Assembly: GCA_020466095.1 (NCBI GenBank)
Contig: CM035806.1
Span: forward strand, 159,955,667 to 160,019,666
Direction of reading: 5' to 3'
DNA length: 64,000 nucleotides
Source: Chlorops oryzae
Lineage: Eukaryota > Arthropoda > Insecta > Diptera > Chloropidae
Notes under the pieces: generated by a model
What the model saw: only the letters and a program-made list of their open reading frames with translations
Databases searched by the model: none
What the model was told of the DNA's origin: nothing
In this document: piece after piece, positions 44,442-56,657 of the stretch
How positions within the stretch are numbered: position 1 is the first letter of the stretch
How the letters are laid out: the number at the start of each line of letters is the position of its first letter
Made by a program: the position numbers and the translations under genes

Positions 44442-46380
44442 TTACATTTTATTTAAAGCATTTAGGCCCAATATTTCCATTCCTTCCTTTAAAATTTTCT
44501 TAGCGGCACGGAACAATAAATATCGATTCATTTTCTTCTCAAGGCAAGGTTCATTTTTAAGATGAATATTCTTCAAAGCACGACTGGTTGTATTACTACA
44601 AAACAGAGTGAAAAAATAAAATTTCAAGATGTTTCAACTACATACAATATACGTACCATAACCCAAAAAGGTAGTTTACTAAAATACATGCTTCCAGCTG
44701 CTCCTTGGCGAGCCATAAAGCATTTTCATAGCAAGCTATTACGTTAAGCAAACTCACGGCTTCAGGTTCCATCAAATATCGTAATGATGGTTTCTTTTCA
44801 TCATCGTTTAAGTTTGACATGCTCTCCAATAAATTATTTAAGCGGCAGTGGGTGTATTGCAGTTTGATTCCAGTGTCACCATTAACCTGCAATGCCTTAT
44901 TCCAATCGAAGTTATAGTCCCTCTGACGTCTCTGCTTCAAGTCATTTATTATGACAGCCGAAACTCCCAATATATCAGAAACTCTTTTTGACTGAGTGTC
45001 TTGCATAGACAGGTCCACTTTCGTAGCTAGAAAATATGCAGAGCAAAAAAAAAAAAAAAAATTATATAGATACATAGCTATGTCGATTGAATACATCAAT
45101 ACCCACTTGGGCTCTGAAGCTGTTTTTCAAACATTATATCGCGTGCCTCTTCCAGTACGTCCTTTAAAAAAACGACTTTGCCTCGCCGTGTGCTCATTCC
45201 ATGTATTCGTCCAAATTTGACGTGCATTAGGTTTTCTAGTTTGATATCCTCACATAACGCAGATGTAGTCTTGAAGCATGCGTTAAAGTGATCTGTTTGG
45301 CCATTCTCGACAACGTAAAGCATACGATTGAATTTGAGACGATGAAAACGATCTAACAACGCAGCAATATCTCGTGCCAAATACAATGTCGTACCATCGC
45401 TCTTAACGATCGGTATTTTCCGATCATCAATTTCGACCACTTGCCGGCCATCGTTATCTTCATGCAATAACGATTTTTGTTTTAATAGTTCCAAAACTGA
45501 GGTAATTTCACGCTGCGAGTACTGTGATTCCCATTCGTAACGATCGAAATGCACACCAAGCCGAAAATACATTTCCTGTAGCTCCGAAACTGTGTATTCT
45601 CGATATTTTTGCCATTGTCTAGTTAACTCTGGATTGGCAGAAGTTTCAAGAGCTTTAAAAATTTGGCGTGCTTTTTCACTTATGGTCTCATCGAGCTTTG
45701 CAGCGGAATTGGCTGCAATGTACGCTTGGTGTAAGCGTACAGATCGGATCGCGCTGAATTCTTTCACTTGTGGCACCAATTATATCAATTCCGACCTGAA
45801 GCAAGCCAAATTGGGTTCCCCAATCACCGAGAAAGTTCAATTTTGTCACTTTGTGTCCAACACGACGATGTAAGTTTCCCAAGACATTGCCAATGATTGT
45901 TGACCGTAAATGACCCACGTGAAAAGGTTTTGCTATATTCGGCGAACTAAATTCGACCACTGTGTGTATATCATTTAGAGAGGCGTCAATCCTTTCTTCT
46001 GGATAGGGAACTAACAGGGCTTCCAAATAAGCCTCAGGCTCTATTTGAAACTCTATTTGCGTGCTACATTCTGCTAACGATTTTCTCTGACGATTTTCGA
46101 CACCTGGAATTATGCGTACACCTACTATGTCAGGATCATTTCCTTTCAATGCCTGTAAATTGCTATGCGATTCGACTAGACTATCGTTGATATGTAGATG
46201 TAAGTAGGGTTCTAACTTTTTCAGTTTCGATGCTTGGCTTGGAGTTTGCGTTTGTAATTCAAAATATGCGCTGTTTTGTCCGAAAACTTGAAAAATCTGT
46301 AATTTTTAGAGGTTAAGTTTCAAGATTTTTTGAGAAAACTTTACCTTTTTAGCTATAGCTGCCCGTATGCGATTTCTCAT
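44442..46380 (-). CDS. ArgRS-m: Arginyl-tRNA synthetase, mitochondrial, with a 1-nt frameshift
   Basis: Charges mitochondrial tRNA-Arg; class I synthetase, orthologue of human RARS2 (578 aa). Minus-strand exons: 46345-46380, 45107-46296, 44657-45026, 44442-44595; introns of 48, 80 and 61 bp are GT-AG. The start is [12 protein letters not shown], a basic helix suited to mitochondrial import. HIGH motif: [12 protein letters not shown] after [10 protein letters not shown]. The KMSKS-like site is GMSTRRG in [16 protein letters not shown]. The anticodon-binding domain includes [14 protein letters not shown], and the C-terminus is [11 protein letters not shown], the RARS2-type end. An extra base at about 45741 breaks the frame between RDPI and VRLHQAY; without it the protein is 582 aa with no other fault. 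A sequencing indel or recent allele-specific lesion is more likely than an old pseudogene, because the rest is clean. Confidence 0.9.
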
Positions 46381-46618
46381 GTCTATTTCTTCAAAATTTA
46401 ATTGAGATTATAACTCAGGAAATTCCATATAGCCATTCTTCAAATAGAGTTTCACGATAAGCAATATGAACGAGGAAAATAAGATAACGCCACTTCGGCT
46501 TTCACTTTTTGCGAGCATTTTCTAGGAGCAGGAATGACGTAGTAACGGATGGAGATCGGAGCACTCCCTGTCGGAAATTGGTCATTCAAGATAAAATCGT
46601 CCATGATGTTTTCGAAGA
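46381..46618. promoter_or_regulatory. Upstream region of ArgRS-m (presumed)
   Basis: Between the ArgRS start and the first MITE. No TATA, Inr or DRE site could be assigned with confidence; presumed to hold the promoter by position only. Confidence 0.25.
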
Positions 46619-47390
46619 CATCCCAGCCGGACATTATCGCATACATGAAAAAATCATTAATGCAGAAGTAGTGAAGCATTCATTTGTAAAAGGGCCCTTT
46701 ATACGGTCGTATATGTTCACGAACTTAGCATGATGCAAAGTGTTTAAAAAAAAAATTATTGTGTTTACATGGACGAACATGTCATAAAACTTCATTTCGT
46801 TCTAATTTTCAGCGAAGAAAAGATGGCACGTGCATTAGTAGCAGCACTTATTATGGACGATATATTAGATATAATACTGTGTGCATGATGCAGCCATTTA
46901 CATTATAAAGCTTGTTCGTCACATCCGATAGAAAAATCAAAAATTTTTGAAAACAGGCGAACATGCTGTAAAGCTTGTTTTTTTGCGTTTACACACTCAT
47001 ACTTATTCATCATACCCAACAAATCCACGAACATATATGACCGTATAAAGGGCCCTAAAGAGGCCAATTGGTGCCTTTTAAAATGAATCTTCTAGTGAAA
47101 ATATCACAGAAGAGGGTTGATAGAGGCCTGAAAGAAGGTTGTATACTCCTATTTTTAATGAAAATCCATGAAATTTTCATGAAAAGATGTTTTTCAATCT
47201 GTGTGCTACAATTCTCAAAAGCTTTATAATTTGATTGTACTTAAGATGTTTCAAGAATTGAAATTCTCAAGTCTCAAGTCCAAAGGCGATGATGTGTTTT
47301 TTAAAAATATTTTTTAATAAATTCATTGAAAAAATCCAAGTTCAAAACAGCTTTTTAATACATTTAGAAAATTAAAACAATTTATTTTCC
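46619..47390. mobile_element. MITE, CCCAGCCGGAAATT family, copy 3 (interrupted)
   Basis: CCCAGCCGGACATTATCGC starts an inverse copy of 40361 leftward (ATGCAGAAGTAGTGAAGCATT). The match resumes after a 364-bp insert (46692-47055) with CCAATTGGTGCC and TTCTAGTGAAAATAT. The far end is decayed. Confidence 0.55.
46692..47055. mobile_element. Harbinger-like element nested in a MITE
   Basis: GGGCCCTTTATACGGTC and the inverse of GACCGTATAAAGGGCCC are perfect 17-bp TIRs. The 3-bp flanks are AAA and TAA. GGGCCC ends are common in PIF/Harbinger. A short frame near 46822 (KMARALVAALIMDD) could be a scrap of transposase, but this is weak. Confidence 0.65.
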
Positions 47391-47400
47391 TTCTCCTCTC

Positions 47401-47770
47401 AGATCCCCGCGGTGTATGCTATTTGTTCAAATGAAATTCTCGTTCCCGTTGGTACCATAGTCTTTGTTCCAAATGATATTTTCATTCATGTTACCAGCAT
47501 ATACTCTATTTTCAAATGAAATAATCATACACATTGGGTCCATTTTATCCAGCCAGCACGTGCACTTTTCCCAAATGAAGTTTTCATGTGGACCAGGGTC
47601 ATACATTCCTTTACATAATGAATAACACATGAATTTTGAACTACTGAAAATAGCGGCCATCTCCTAACAAAATTCATTAGAAGTAACGGTTAGTATATGC
47701 GAGTAGTCGCAGTATGAATTTTCATTCATCGGAAGATGTAATGCAGAAGTATGGAATTTCCGAAGGTAAA
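47401..47770. mobile_element. MITE, CCCAGCCGGAAATT family, copy 4
   Basis: Shares with 48473-48771 and copy 1 the blocks ATACTCTATTTTCAAATGA, GCGGCCATCTCCTAACAA and GCGAGTAGTCGCAGTATG. Ends are degenerate (CCCCGCGG / TTTCCGAAGG). Confidence 0.55.
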
Positions 47771-48472
47771 CAGTGTACCAATCGAAAAAATGTACCTAAT
47801 TTATTTTAAATGTACATTTAATTCTAGCGGCATCTTTTTTCGCATGCAGTTTTGAATTCATGTGGAAGTATTTGAATTTAATTGATAATCTGTTAATTGA
47901 ACAATTGACTGTTGTTTCGCAATGATTTTCATTTTGTTTTGAATATTTCTGGAAGGATGAGCTCACTTACAGCATTTGATATTCACGAATTGCATTTGTA
48001 ATTGGGAGTGGTATGAAACACATTGCTGATTCAATAGTTCAAATGGCATTTTCTATGAGAAACTGTGTTTATGATTTTCGACGCAAAGAGCTGGCTAAGA
48101 TGAAAAGTAGAAATTCTTTACTATCGGGTAGGAATCGTTAATCAACCTGATCTATATTTAATGAATTCCTGGACTACATTAGATGAAAAGCGTAATCACT
48201 TAGTGTTTTGGTAATTTAATTCCCGGTAAATGTTGTATTTCTTAATACCGTTTTTGAGCAAGTTTAATTCATTGCTTTTCATTGAAGTGCACTTTAAAAC
48301 TAAAAAATTGAATGGATAGAATGCCAGTAAAGTTTTATGTTATTATTGATCAATACTATGAGCTACCGTTATATTTATAACATAGTCAATGAAGTGCTAT
48401 CAAAAGAAATGGAAATACAAAATTTAAAAATAAAAAATATTTCTGTTTCTTTCCTTCCAGATCCCAGTAGCG

Positions 48473-48771
48473 TTTACTTATTTTAAATGAAATTTTCATT
48501 CGTATTAGCATTATATACTCTATTTTCAAATGATAATAATCATGCACGTTGGATCCATTTCAGCCAGACAGCATGTACTCTTTTCTCAAATGAAGCTTTC
48601 ATGCGATTTAGGTCCATAAACTCCTTTACCACATGAATTTTGAAGTACTGAAAATAGCGGCCATCTCCTAACAAATTTCATTACAAATAAGGGTTAGTAA
48701 TGCGAGTAGTCGCAGTATGAATTTTCACCACTTCGGAAGTACTGCAGAAGTAGTGAAATTTCCGGCTGGGA
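48473..48771. mobile_element. MITE, CCCAGCCGGAAATT family, copy 5
   Basis: CCCAGTAGCG at the left and AAATTTCCGGCTGGG at the right, with AT on both sides as a possible 2-bp duplication. Ends 184 bp before the EFL1 start codon. Confidence 0.65.
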
Positions 48772-48955
48772 TTCTACAACTTTTACAGGTACATTTTAAT
48801 TCATTGAGAGCGGCAGCTCCGTTCAGTATTCTTACAGCTGATGTTGTTGTTGGTTAATTGTGGAAGTATTTTGAATTTCAAAACTTGACTAAATCTTTCG
48901 AATTGCGAGAGAAGCACGTTGTTTGCGCAAGAATATTGTGATTTTGTTTTGAATA

Positions 48956-51900
48956 ATGCCGGCAGTGGATACTGCCACCTTGGCGCATCTTCAGAAAAAT
49001 GTTGGATATGTGCGAAATATTTGTATTTTGGCGCACGTGGATCATGGGAAAACGACATTGGCGGATTCACTGGTTGCCAGCAATGGCATCATTTCCCAAC
49101 GTATGGCGGGGAAACTTCGTTATATGGACAATCGACCGGACGAACAGGAGCGTGGAATAACGATGAAAAGTAGCAGTATTTCGCTTTACTATGAAAGCGA
49201 CGAAGAATCAGTTGAAGGTGCGAAACCATTTCTCATCAATTTAATCGACTCGCCTGGACATGTGGACTTTTCGAGTGAGGTTTCAACAGCTGTACGACTG
49301 TGTGATGGTGCAATCGTTTTGGTCAGTTATTCTCGTTTGTTCTTTTTCGTTTTTGACTTTGTTAAATGTTTTATCTACTTACAGGTGGATGTTGTTGAAG
49401 GAGTTGGTCCACAGACTCGAGCCTGCTTGCAGCAAATCTATTCCGAACAACTGCGACCAGTTTTGGTCCTAAATAAAATTGATCGTTTAATATTGGAAAT
49501 GCAGATGACGCCGTTAGATGCGTATTTTCATATGGCTCAGCTAGTTGAGCAGGTGAACGCTGTGCTCGCCGGTATATTCGTCTCAGACGTACTATCCAAA
49601 GAGGATATAACGCAAAAGGAAAATCAAGAATCTGCCCTCGAGGATGTTGACGATTCAAGTCTATACTTCTCACCGTCAGCAGGCAATGTTGTTTTTTGTT
49701 CGGCTTACGATGGATGGGCATTTTCGGTGGATGTTTTTGCAGCAACATATGCAGAGCGATTAGAAATTCCACGTGATGAGTTTGAGCAAAAGCTTTGGGG
49801 TGACTATTATTACAATGCGAAGAAGAAATGTGTTGTTGCTGGTGCACAGGAACGTGCAAAGAAGCCAATGTTCGTACAGTTCGTTTTGGAAAACATTTGG
49901 AGTCTATACAATACGATAGTTGTGCGAAAGGACAAGGAAAAAGTTCCAGGTGCAATTGACATTTTATGAATAGTTATTTGAGAATTTTATTTTGCTCTTA
50001 TCCATGCCTTTTACTTTATCCAACAGGTATTGCAGATAAACTTGGAATAAAATTAACTGCACGTGATTTACGGATGAATGATCCAAGAGCTCAAATTAAG
50101 GCAGTTCTTGGTCAATGGCTGCCATTAGATCGTAGCGTACTCAAAATGGTCGTCCATCATATTTCACCTCCTAATGTCATTTCAACGGAACGTGCACAGC
50201 AATTGTTGTATCCTAGGAATGCCGATCTAAATACATACCCAACCGCAACGTTGGCACTTCAAGAGACCTTCCAGAATTGTAATGATAAGAGTGAAAACAT
50301 TATCGTCTTCGTATCAAAGGTATGATATAGATATACTGAAGCAATAACAATACATTGAAGTAATAGGTATTCACTAAGTAATGCGTTCTAATTCAGATGA
50401 CACCCGTACACATGTCCCAGCTACCGCAAAATAAACCGAAAAATTTCAGTGCCGAAGAATTGCAGGCTCGCCGTGAAGCGGTTCGCAAACAACTGGAAGA
50501 ACGAAATCAAAGTTCATTACAATCAGAAGTGGAAAATTGTACACATGGAATGGAAAAACTAAGCATGACAAAGCCCTGTTCTGAAGAAAACCAAAAGCCT
50601 GCAGACGAAGAACACGAACAGCCACTGGAGTATATTTTTTTAGCTTTTGCCCGTGTTTTTAGCGGCACTCTTCGCACCGGCATGAAGCTATACAGTTTAA
50701 CACCAAAACATGATCCTCGTAATGAGAAGTCTGTGTGTCTGTCGAGTTGTGAATGTAAAAACGAATTCTAAAACCAGAATCTCTTTCAGACATTTACAAC
50801 AGGATGCGCCTTTTGCAACAGAGGTTACGATTACTAGCTTGTATCTATTTATGGGCGGTGAGCTTCAATCATTAGATGAAGTGCCAGCTGGCAATATTGT
50901 AGGCATCGGCGGTTTGGAAGAGCACGTCGTGAAGACAGCAACGTTAAGCAACACAAAGTATTGTACATCCTTCAGTGAACTAAGTCTAATGGCTACACCA
51001 ATTCTTCGCGTAGCTATTGAGCCCGTAAATCCATTGGATACGCCAAAATTACTTAAGGGACTTAAATTGTTGAATCAGGTTTGTTCTAATAAAATTTTTC
51101 CTTTCAACCGAATTCCCTATAGACATTATAGATTAAGGCCCATTTGCTACTGTTCCGGTTAAAGTTTATCGTCACGATGTCCTCTCAAAATGTCAACATT
51201 TTTATACAAAATTTTTTCTTGTTTTTCGGAACGAAAACTTTAATCAGAACAGTAGCAAACGGGCCTAAAAGTTTTTTTTACCAAAAACTATGAAAGACAC
51301 ACAGCTGGTTTTCGCTTGTGATGCGCACGAATTCATGTGTCTATTAAAGAAATTCCTCATCAATTACGAATCAAACCAGGATCCCCATTACAGATTTCGT
51401 AGATGAGCGATATATAAATATTTATAGATTGATGAAAAATCAGACAAATCTTTTGAAAGAGGCTTTCAGTAATTTTATATAAAACATCTAAGTCAATTAC
51501 CTGAAATATTGAGCTTACCACATGCGACAGTGGCATTATCAGACGATGATTTAATTATTCATCTGGCTGCTATTCAATTTGGCCTTTAACAGCTCATCTC
51601 GTCTTTAGAAGTTCCTTCGCAGATCTTAATATGCAAAAAAAAAAAAAAAAAAAAAAAAAAACCTACAAATAAATACTTTCTTCATTCTTTAAGGCTGATG
51701 CCTGCGTACAAATTCTGGTCGAACCGACCGGAGAGCATGTCATAACAACACTCGGTGAAGTGCATGTGGAGAAATGCGTACGTGATTTGGAGAACTATGC
51801 AAAAATTAAGGTGAACGTCTCAAAGCCCATCGTTTCGTTTCGTGAAACTATAGTTCCTGTAGCTAAAACTGATATGGTTAATGAAGCTATAATAAAAACT

Positions 51901-52797
51901 GCTGACGAAAAGGATATCAGTAAGAAAATTGCCGTGGTCCAAACAGCAAACAAGCTAAGCACGATACGCATAATCGCATTACCTTTGCCGCAGGCAGTCA
52001 TTGAGTTGCTTGAGCGGCATGAAAGCTTTTTCAAGGTTGTAACATCTTTACACAAAAATTTATCTGCATTTTGGGATTAAAGAATTATTATTTTTTTTTT
52101 TTGTTTATTTATTTTTGTTTTTATAGGAACTTAACGCTGCAATGAAATCCAATAGTATTTCAGCAAAGTCAAGAGCGTTATTATGTCAAATCAAATCTCA
52201 ACTGATCGCCGTCTTCAAGGATTTTCAAAGTTCAGATATTAAAAATTTTAGCACTCGCTCCAGCAGTGAACTCGTCGAGCGTGTCTGGGCCTTAGGTCCC
52301 CGAAATTGTGGTACAAATATTTTACTCAATCTTACTGATTTCGAGCAAACGAATTTCTGGACCACAACGAACCGTGATTGTGTAAAGGATACGAACACGA
52401 ACGCGAACGATGTGCGCCGCGATTATAGCAGTGCGTTCGTAAATGGCTTCCAATTGACAACCGCTGCTGGACCTCTGTGCGAGGAACCAATTCAAGGCAT
52501 TTGTTTCGTAGTACTTGAGTGGACCGTGGACAATAGCGGTGGGGACTTGAACTCAAAATCAGCTGGACCCTTTTCGGGTGAGAATTTTTTCCCTTCAAGG
52601 GAGTTTCAATTACTGGTAAACTATCTGGATTCATAAAATCAATAAAAAAAATAAAAAAAACAAAATCGCTGCTAATTTTCTAGGTCAAGTAATATTTGGA
52701 GCTAAAGATGCTTGCCGCCAAGCGGTTGAAAATCAACCACAGCGACTCGTAAGTCCAATGTACAGCTGTAATATTTTAGTGAATGCTGAAATGCTGG
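48956..52797 (+). CDS. EFL1: Elongation factor-like GTPase 1 (EFL1/Ria1), 3' end missing
   Basis: Cytoplasmic GTPase that, with SBDS, releases eIF6 from new 60S subunits. Exons 48956-49321, 49385-49949, 50027-50319, 50397-50728, 50790-51078, 51694-52035, 52127-52577, 52684-52797; all junctions are GT-AG and in phase, giving 917 aa plus one base. G1 AHVDHGKTTL (about residue 26), switch RGITMKSS, G3 DSPGHVDF, G4 NKID and G5-like SAYDGW are present; the acidic insertion ENQESALEDVDD is EFL1-like. EF2-like later domains include FMGGELQSLDEVPAGNIVGI, EPTGEHVITTLGEVHVEKC and FVNGFQLTTAAGPLCEEP. The human protein is 1120 aa. The last exon ends at AEMLG with a donor GTAAGT, and the C-terminal part (roughly 130-140 aa) was not found in the remaining 11.2 kb, so the next intron is very long or the gene is truncated. 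Start chosen at MPAVDTATLAHLQ, which fits the family. Confidence 0.93.
51137..51265. mobile_element. 129-bp Harbinger-type MITE in EFL1 intron 5
   Basis: GGCCCATTTGCTACTGTTC and the inverse of GAACAGTAGCAAACGGGCC, with TAA on both sides (51134-51136, 51266-51268). It lies in the 615-bp intron 51079-51693, the longest of the completed EFL1 introns, next to an A-run from about 51632. Confidence 0.8.
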
Positions 52798-54659
<1,862 letters not shown>

Positions 54660-54854
54660 TCTCATTTACTCATTAAACTAAAATTCTATCTTTCTCTTTG
54701 TTTATTGATTTTCACTATTTTTCTTAAATATCGTGCCCTCGCGTCCGTTCCTTGATCGTGCGTTTAAACTCTATTATAAAGAAAGTAATAAAAAAAATAT
54801 TACTCGTATTCGTACAGTGAGAGCAGTGAAAATGTCTCGAGCACATTATCCTCG

Positions 54855-55729
54855 TCAATCCCATTGGATTGTCTTTTGGAATTCTATAACACGATCCCAT
54901 GGGAATTCGGGCATATCATCGTCGAATCCTTCGATCGAATTCTCAACGACTATGGATCGTTTTTCACGCATTTTCGATTCCTGTTCTTCGCTGTTGCTAC
55001 TCGCTGAATCGTCTGTTGCTGCTGACGATAATGTTGATTGCTCCTCGCTCTTATTGTTTGTCAATTGATCGGTATTGGCAGCAGAATTAGCCATGGCAAC
55101 GGCACCGGTACTTGCACCAGAATTGAGTGTCGTGGGTGACTCTTCGGTCGGCTGTGTGCTTGTGCTAATCAAAATTTTACCATCTTCATCTGCGGCATTG
55201 GCTATTGTTGCTGGCGATTGCGGTGGCTGTGCCTCGATTGGTGATTCACCTTGACGTTCGTTGTTGCGTCCGTATATGCTGCCTGCTCCTGGGAAATTAT
55301 TTATCGAACTGATCGTTTCCGGACGATAAGAGTTCGAAGAAAGTGAGGAAGAGGAGGACGAGGAGGAGGAAGACAAACTGCTGTGTATGCTCTCTGGCCT
55401 ATTCAGATATTGATAGCTTGGTGCTGTTGTTGTTGACCATCTTGCGTGCTATGGTAGTTGTTGTTACTACTGCCGCTAAACGCTGATGATGACGACGGAC
55501 GTCCGTAATTGTCTTTGCTGAATCCTGTTTGGCTACTAGTGCTGCCAACGAATTGATTGTTATTTATGTAACCGGTTTGCGTGTTGGGGCGATGGAATGG
55601 TTTCTGTAGATAGTATCGCTTTGGTGGCTGTATTGGAGCATTGCGTACGAATGTAGATGTTGACGACATCATCGCAAAGACTGAGATGACGAGGACGCCG
55701 ATAGAAGGTTGATGCATGAGCCATTGGTC
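54855..55729 (-). CDS. Ser/Asn-rich probable secreted protein, large 3' exon, frame breaks
   Basis: Not recognised by name. An acceptor TAG at 55730 opens the exon in phase with the Cys-rich exon at 56507-56657 (reading G-PMAH). Within about 15 bases the productive frame changes to HQPSIGVLVISVFAMMSS, then PIQPPKRYYLQKPFHRPN and Asn/Ser/Gly-rich sequence. At a CAA/CAG tract (55422-55436) the frame changes again and continues as SYQYLNRPESIHSSL, a Ser run, Pro/Thr/Ala-rich sequence, and a C-terminus with a basic KMREKR and the acidic EGFDDDMPEFPWDRVIEF. Alternatively, translation starts at the Met at 55717, whose first 25 residues look like a signal peptide. Either way at least one frame change is needed. 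Secretion and low complexity are inferred. It lies antisense within the presumed EFL1 intron. Confidence 0.6.
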
Positions 55730-55919
55730 CTAGTCTAAGAGAGATTTAGAACGGAGTGAGAGAGAGAGAGATGAGAAGAAGGGAGGGAGAACGGGAGAGA
55801 GAGAGAGAGAGATGAGAGAATCAGGAGAGAGACGAAGAGAGAGAACGAGAAGAGGAGAAGAGAGTGGTAGAGAGAGAGAAAGAGAGAGAGAGAGAGAAGA
55901 GGAGAGAGAGAAAGAGAGA

Positions 55920-55957
<38 letters not shown>

Positions 55958-56506
55958 AGAGAGAGAAGAGAAGAGAGAGAGAGAAGAGAGAGAAGAGAGA
56001 GAGAAAGAGAGAGAGAGAAGAGAGAGAGAGAAAGAGAGAAGAAAGAGAGAAGAAAAGAGAGAGAGAGAGAAAAGAGAGAGAGATAGATAGAGAGAGAGAC
56101 AGAGAGAAGACAAAGAGAAAGAGAGAGAGAGAAGAGAGAAGAGAGAAAGAAAGAGAGAAAGAGAGGAGAGAGAAGAGAGAGAAGAGAAGAGAGAAGAGAG
56201 AAAGAGAGAGAGAAGAGAGAGAGAGAAAGAGAGAGAAAGAGAAAGAAAAAAGAGAAAGAGAGAGAGAGAAGAGAGAAAGAGAGAAAAAGAGAAAGAAGAG
56301 AGAAAGAGAAAGAATAGAGAAAGAGAAATAGAGAGAAAGAAAAGAAGAGAAAAGAAAGAGAGAAGAGAAAGAGAGAAAGAGAGAAAGAGAGAAAGAGAGA
56401 AGAGAGAAAGAGAGAAAGAGAGAGAGAGAAAGAGAGAAAGAGATAAAGACAGAGAGAGAAATTATTTAGTAAGCTTTGTTTTGAGTTTTAGGACTGAACT
56501 ATTTAC
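55730..56506 (-). repeat. GA/CT low-complexity tract forming most of an intron
   Basis: About 0.7 kb (55757-56459) is almost purely GA on the plus strand, so CT on the sense strand of the antisense gene. It is bounded by a donor GTAAAT (56506) and acceptor TAG (55730). Open frames in it (ER or SL repeats) are products of the repeat. Confidence 0.8.
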
Positions 56507-56657
56507 CCATTTTGTAGTGATCCGGACATCTGCATATCACGAGATAGTGTGATTTGCCAGTTCGCGTGTTTTGCAGTGCCAAAAGTGACCAGTCCTTGGG
56601 TGAGCGGCAGTCACGCATTTCCGTTGTTGCTTCACAGGTTTTCGCCAAAGTAATTGC
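56507..56657 (-). CDS. Internal Cys-rich exon of the antisense secreted-protein gene
   Basis: A 151-bp exon between an acceptor AG and a donor GTAAAT. It encodes about 50 residues with clear protein character: ITLAKTCEATTEMRDCRSP, then KDWSLLALQNTRTGKSHYLV and ICRCPDHYKM. Four cysteines (TC, DC, ICRC) in a short span suggest an extracellular disulfide domain. It joins in phase to 55729, continuing GPMAH. I recall similar sequence in conserved insect proteins of unknown function but cannot name the family. The 5' exons with start codon and signal peptide were not found to the right. Confidence 0.65.

Noticed and set aside
49371..49955. 194-codon frame antisense to EFL1 exon 2
   Set aside because: Mirror of a well-supported coding exon; no independent features.
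55730..56331. Arg/Glu-rich and Ser/Leu-rich frames of over 120 codons
   Set aside because: Translation of the GA/CT tract.
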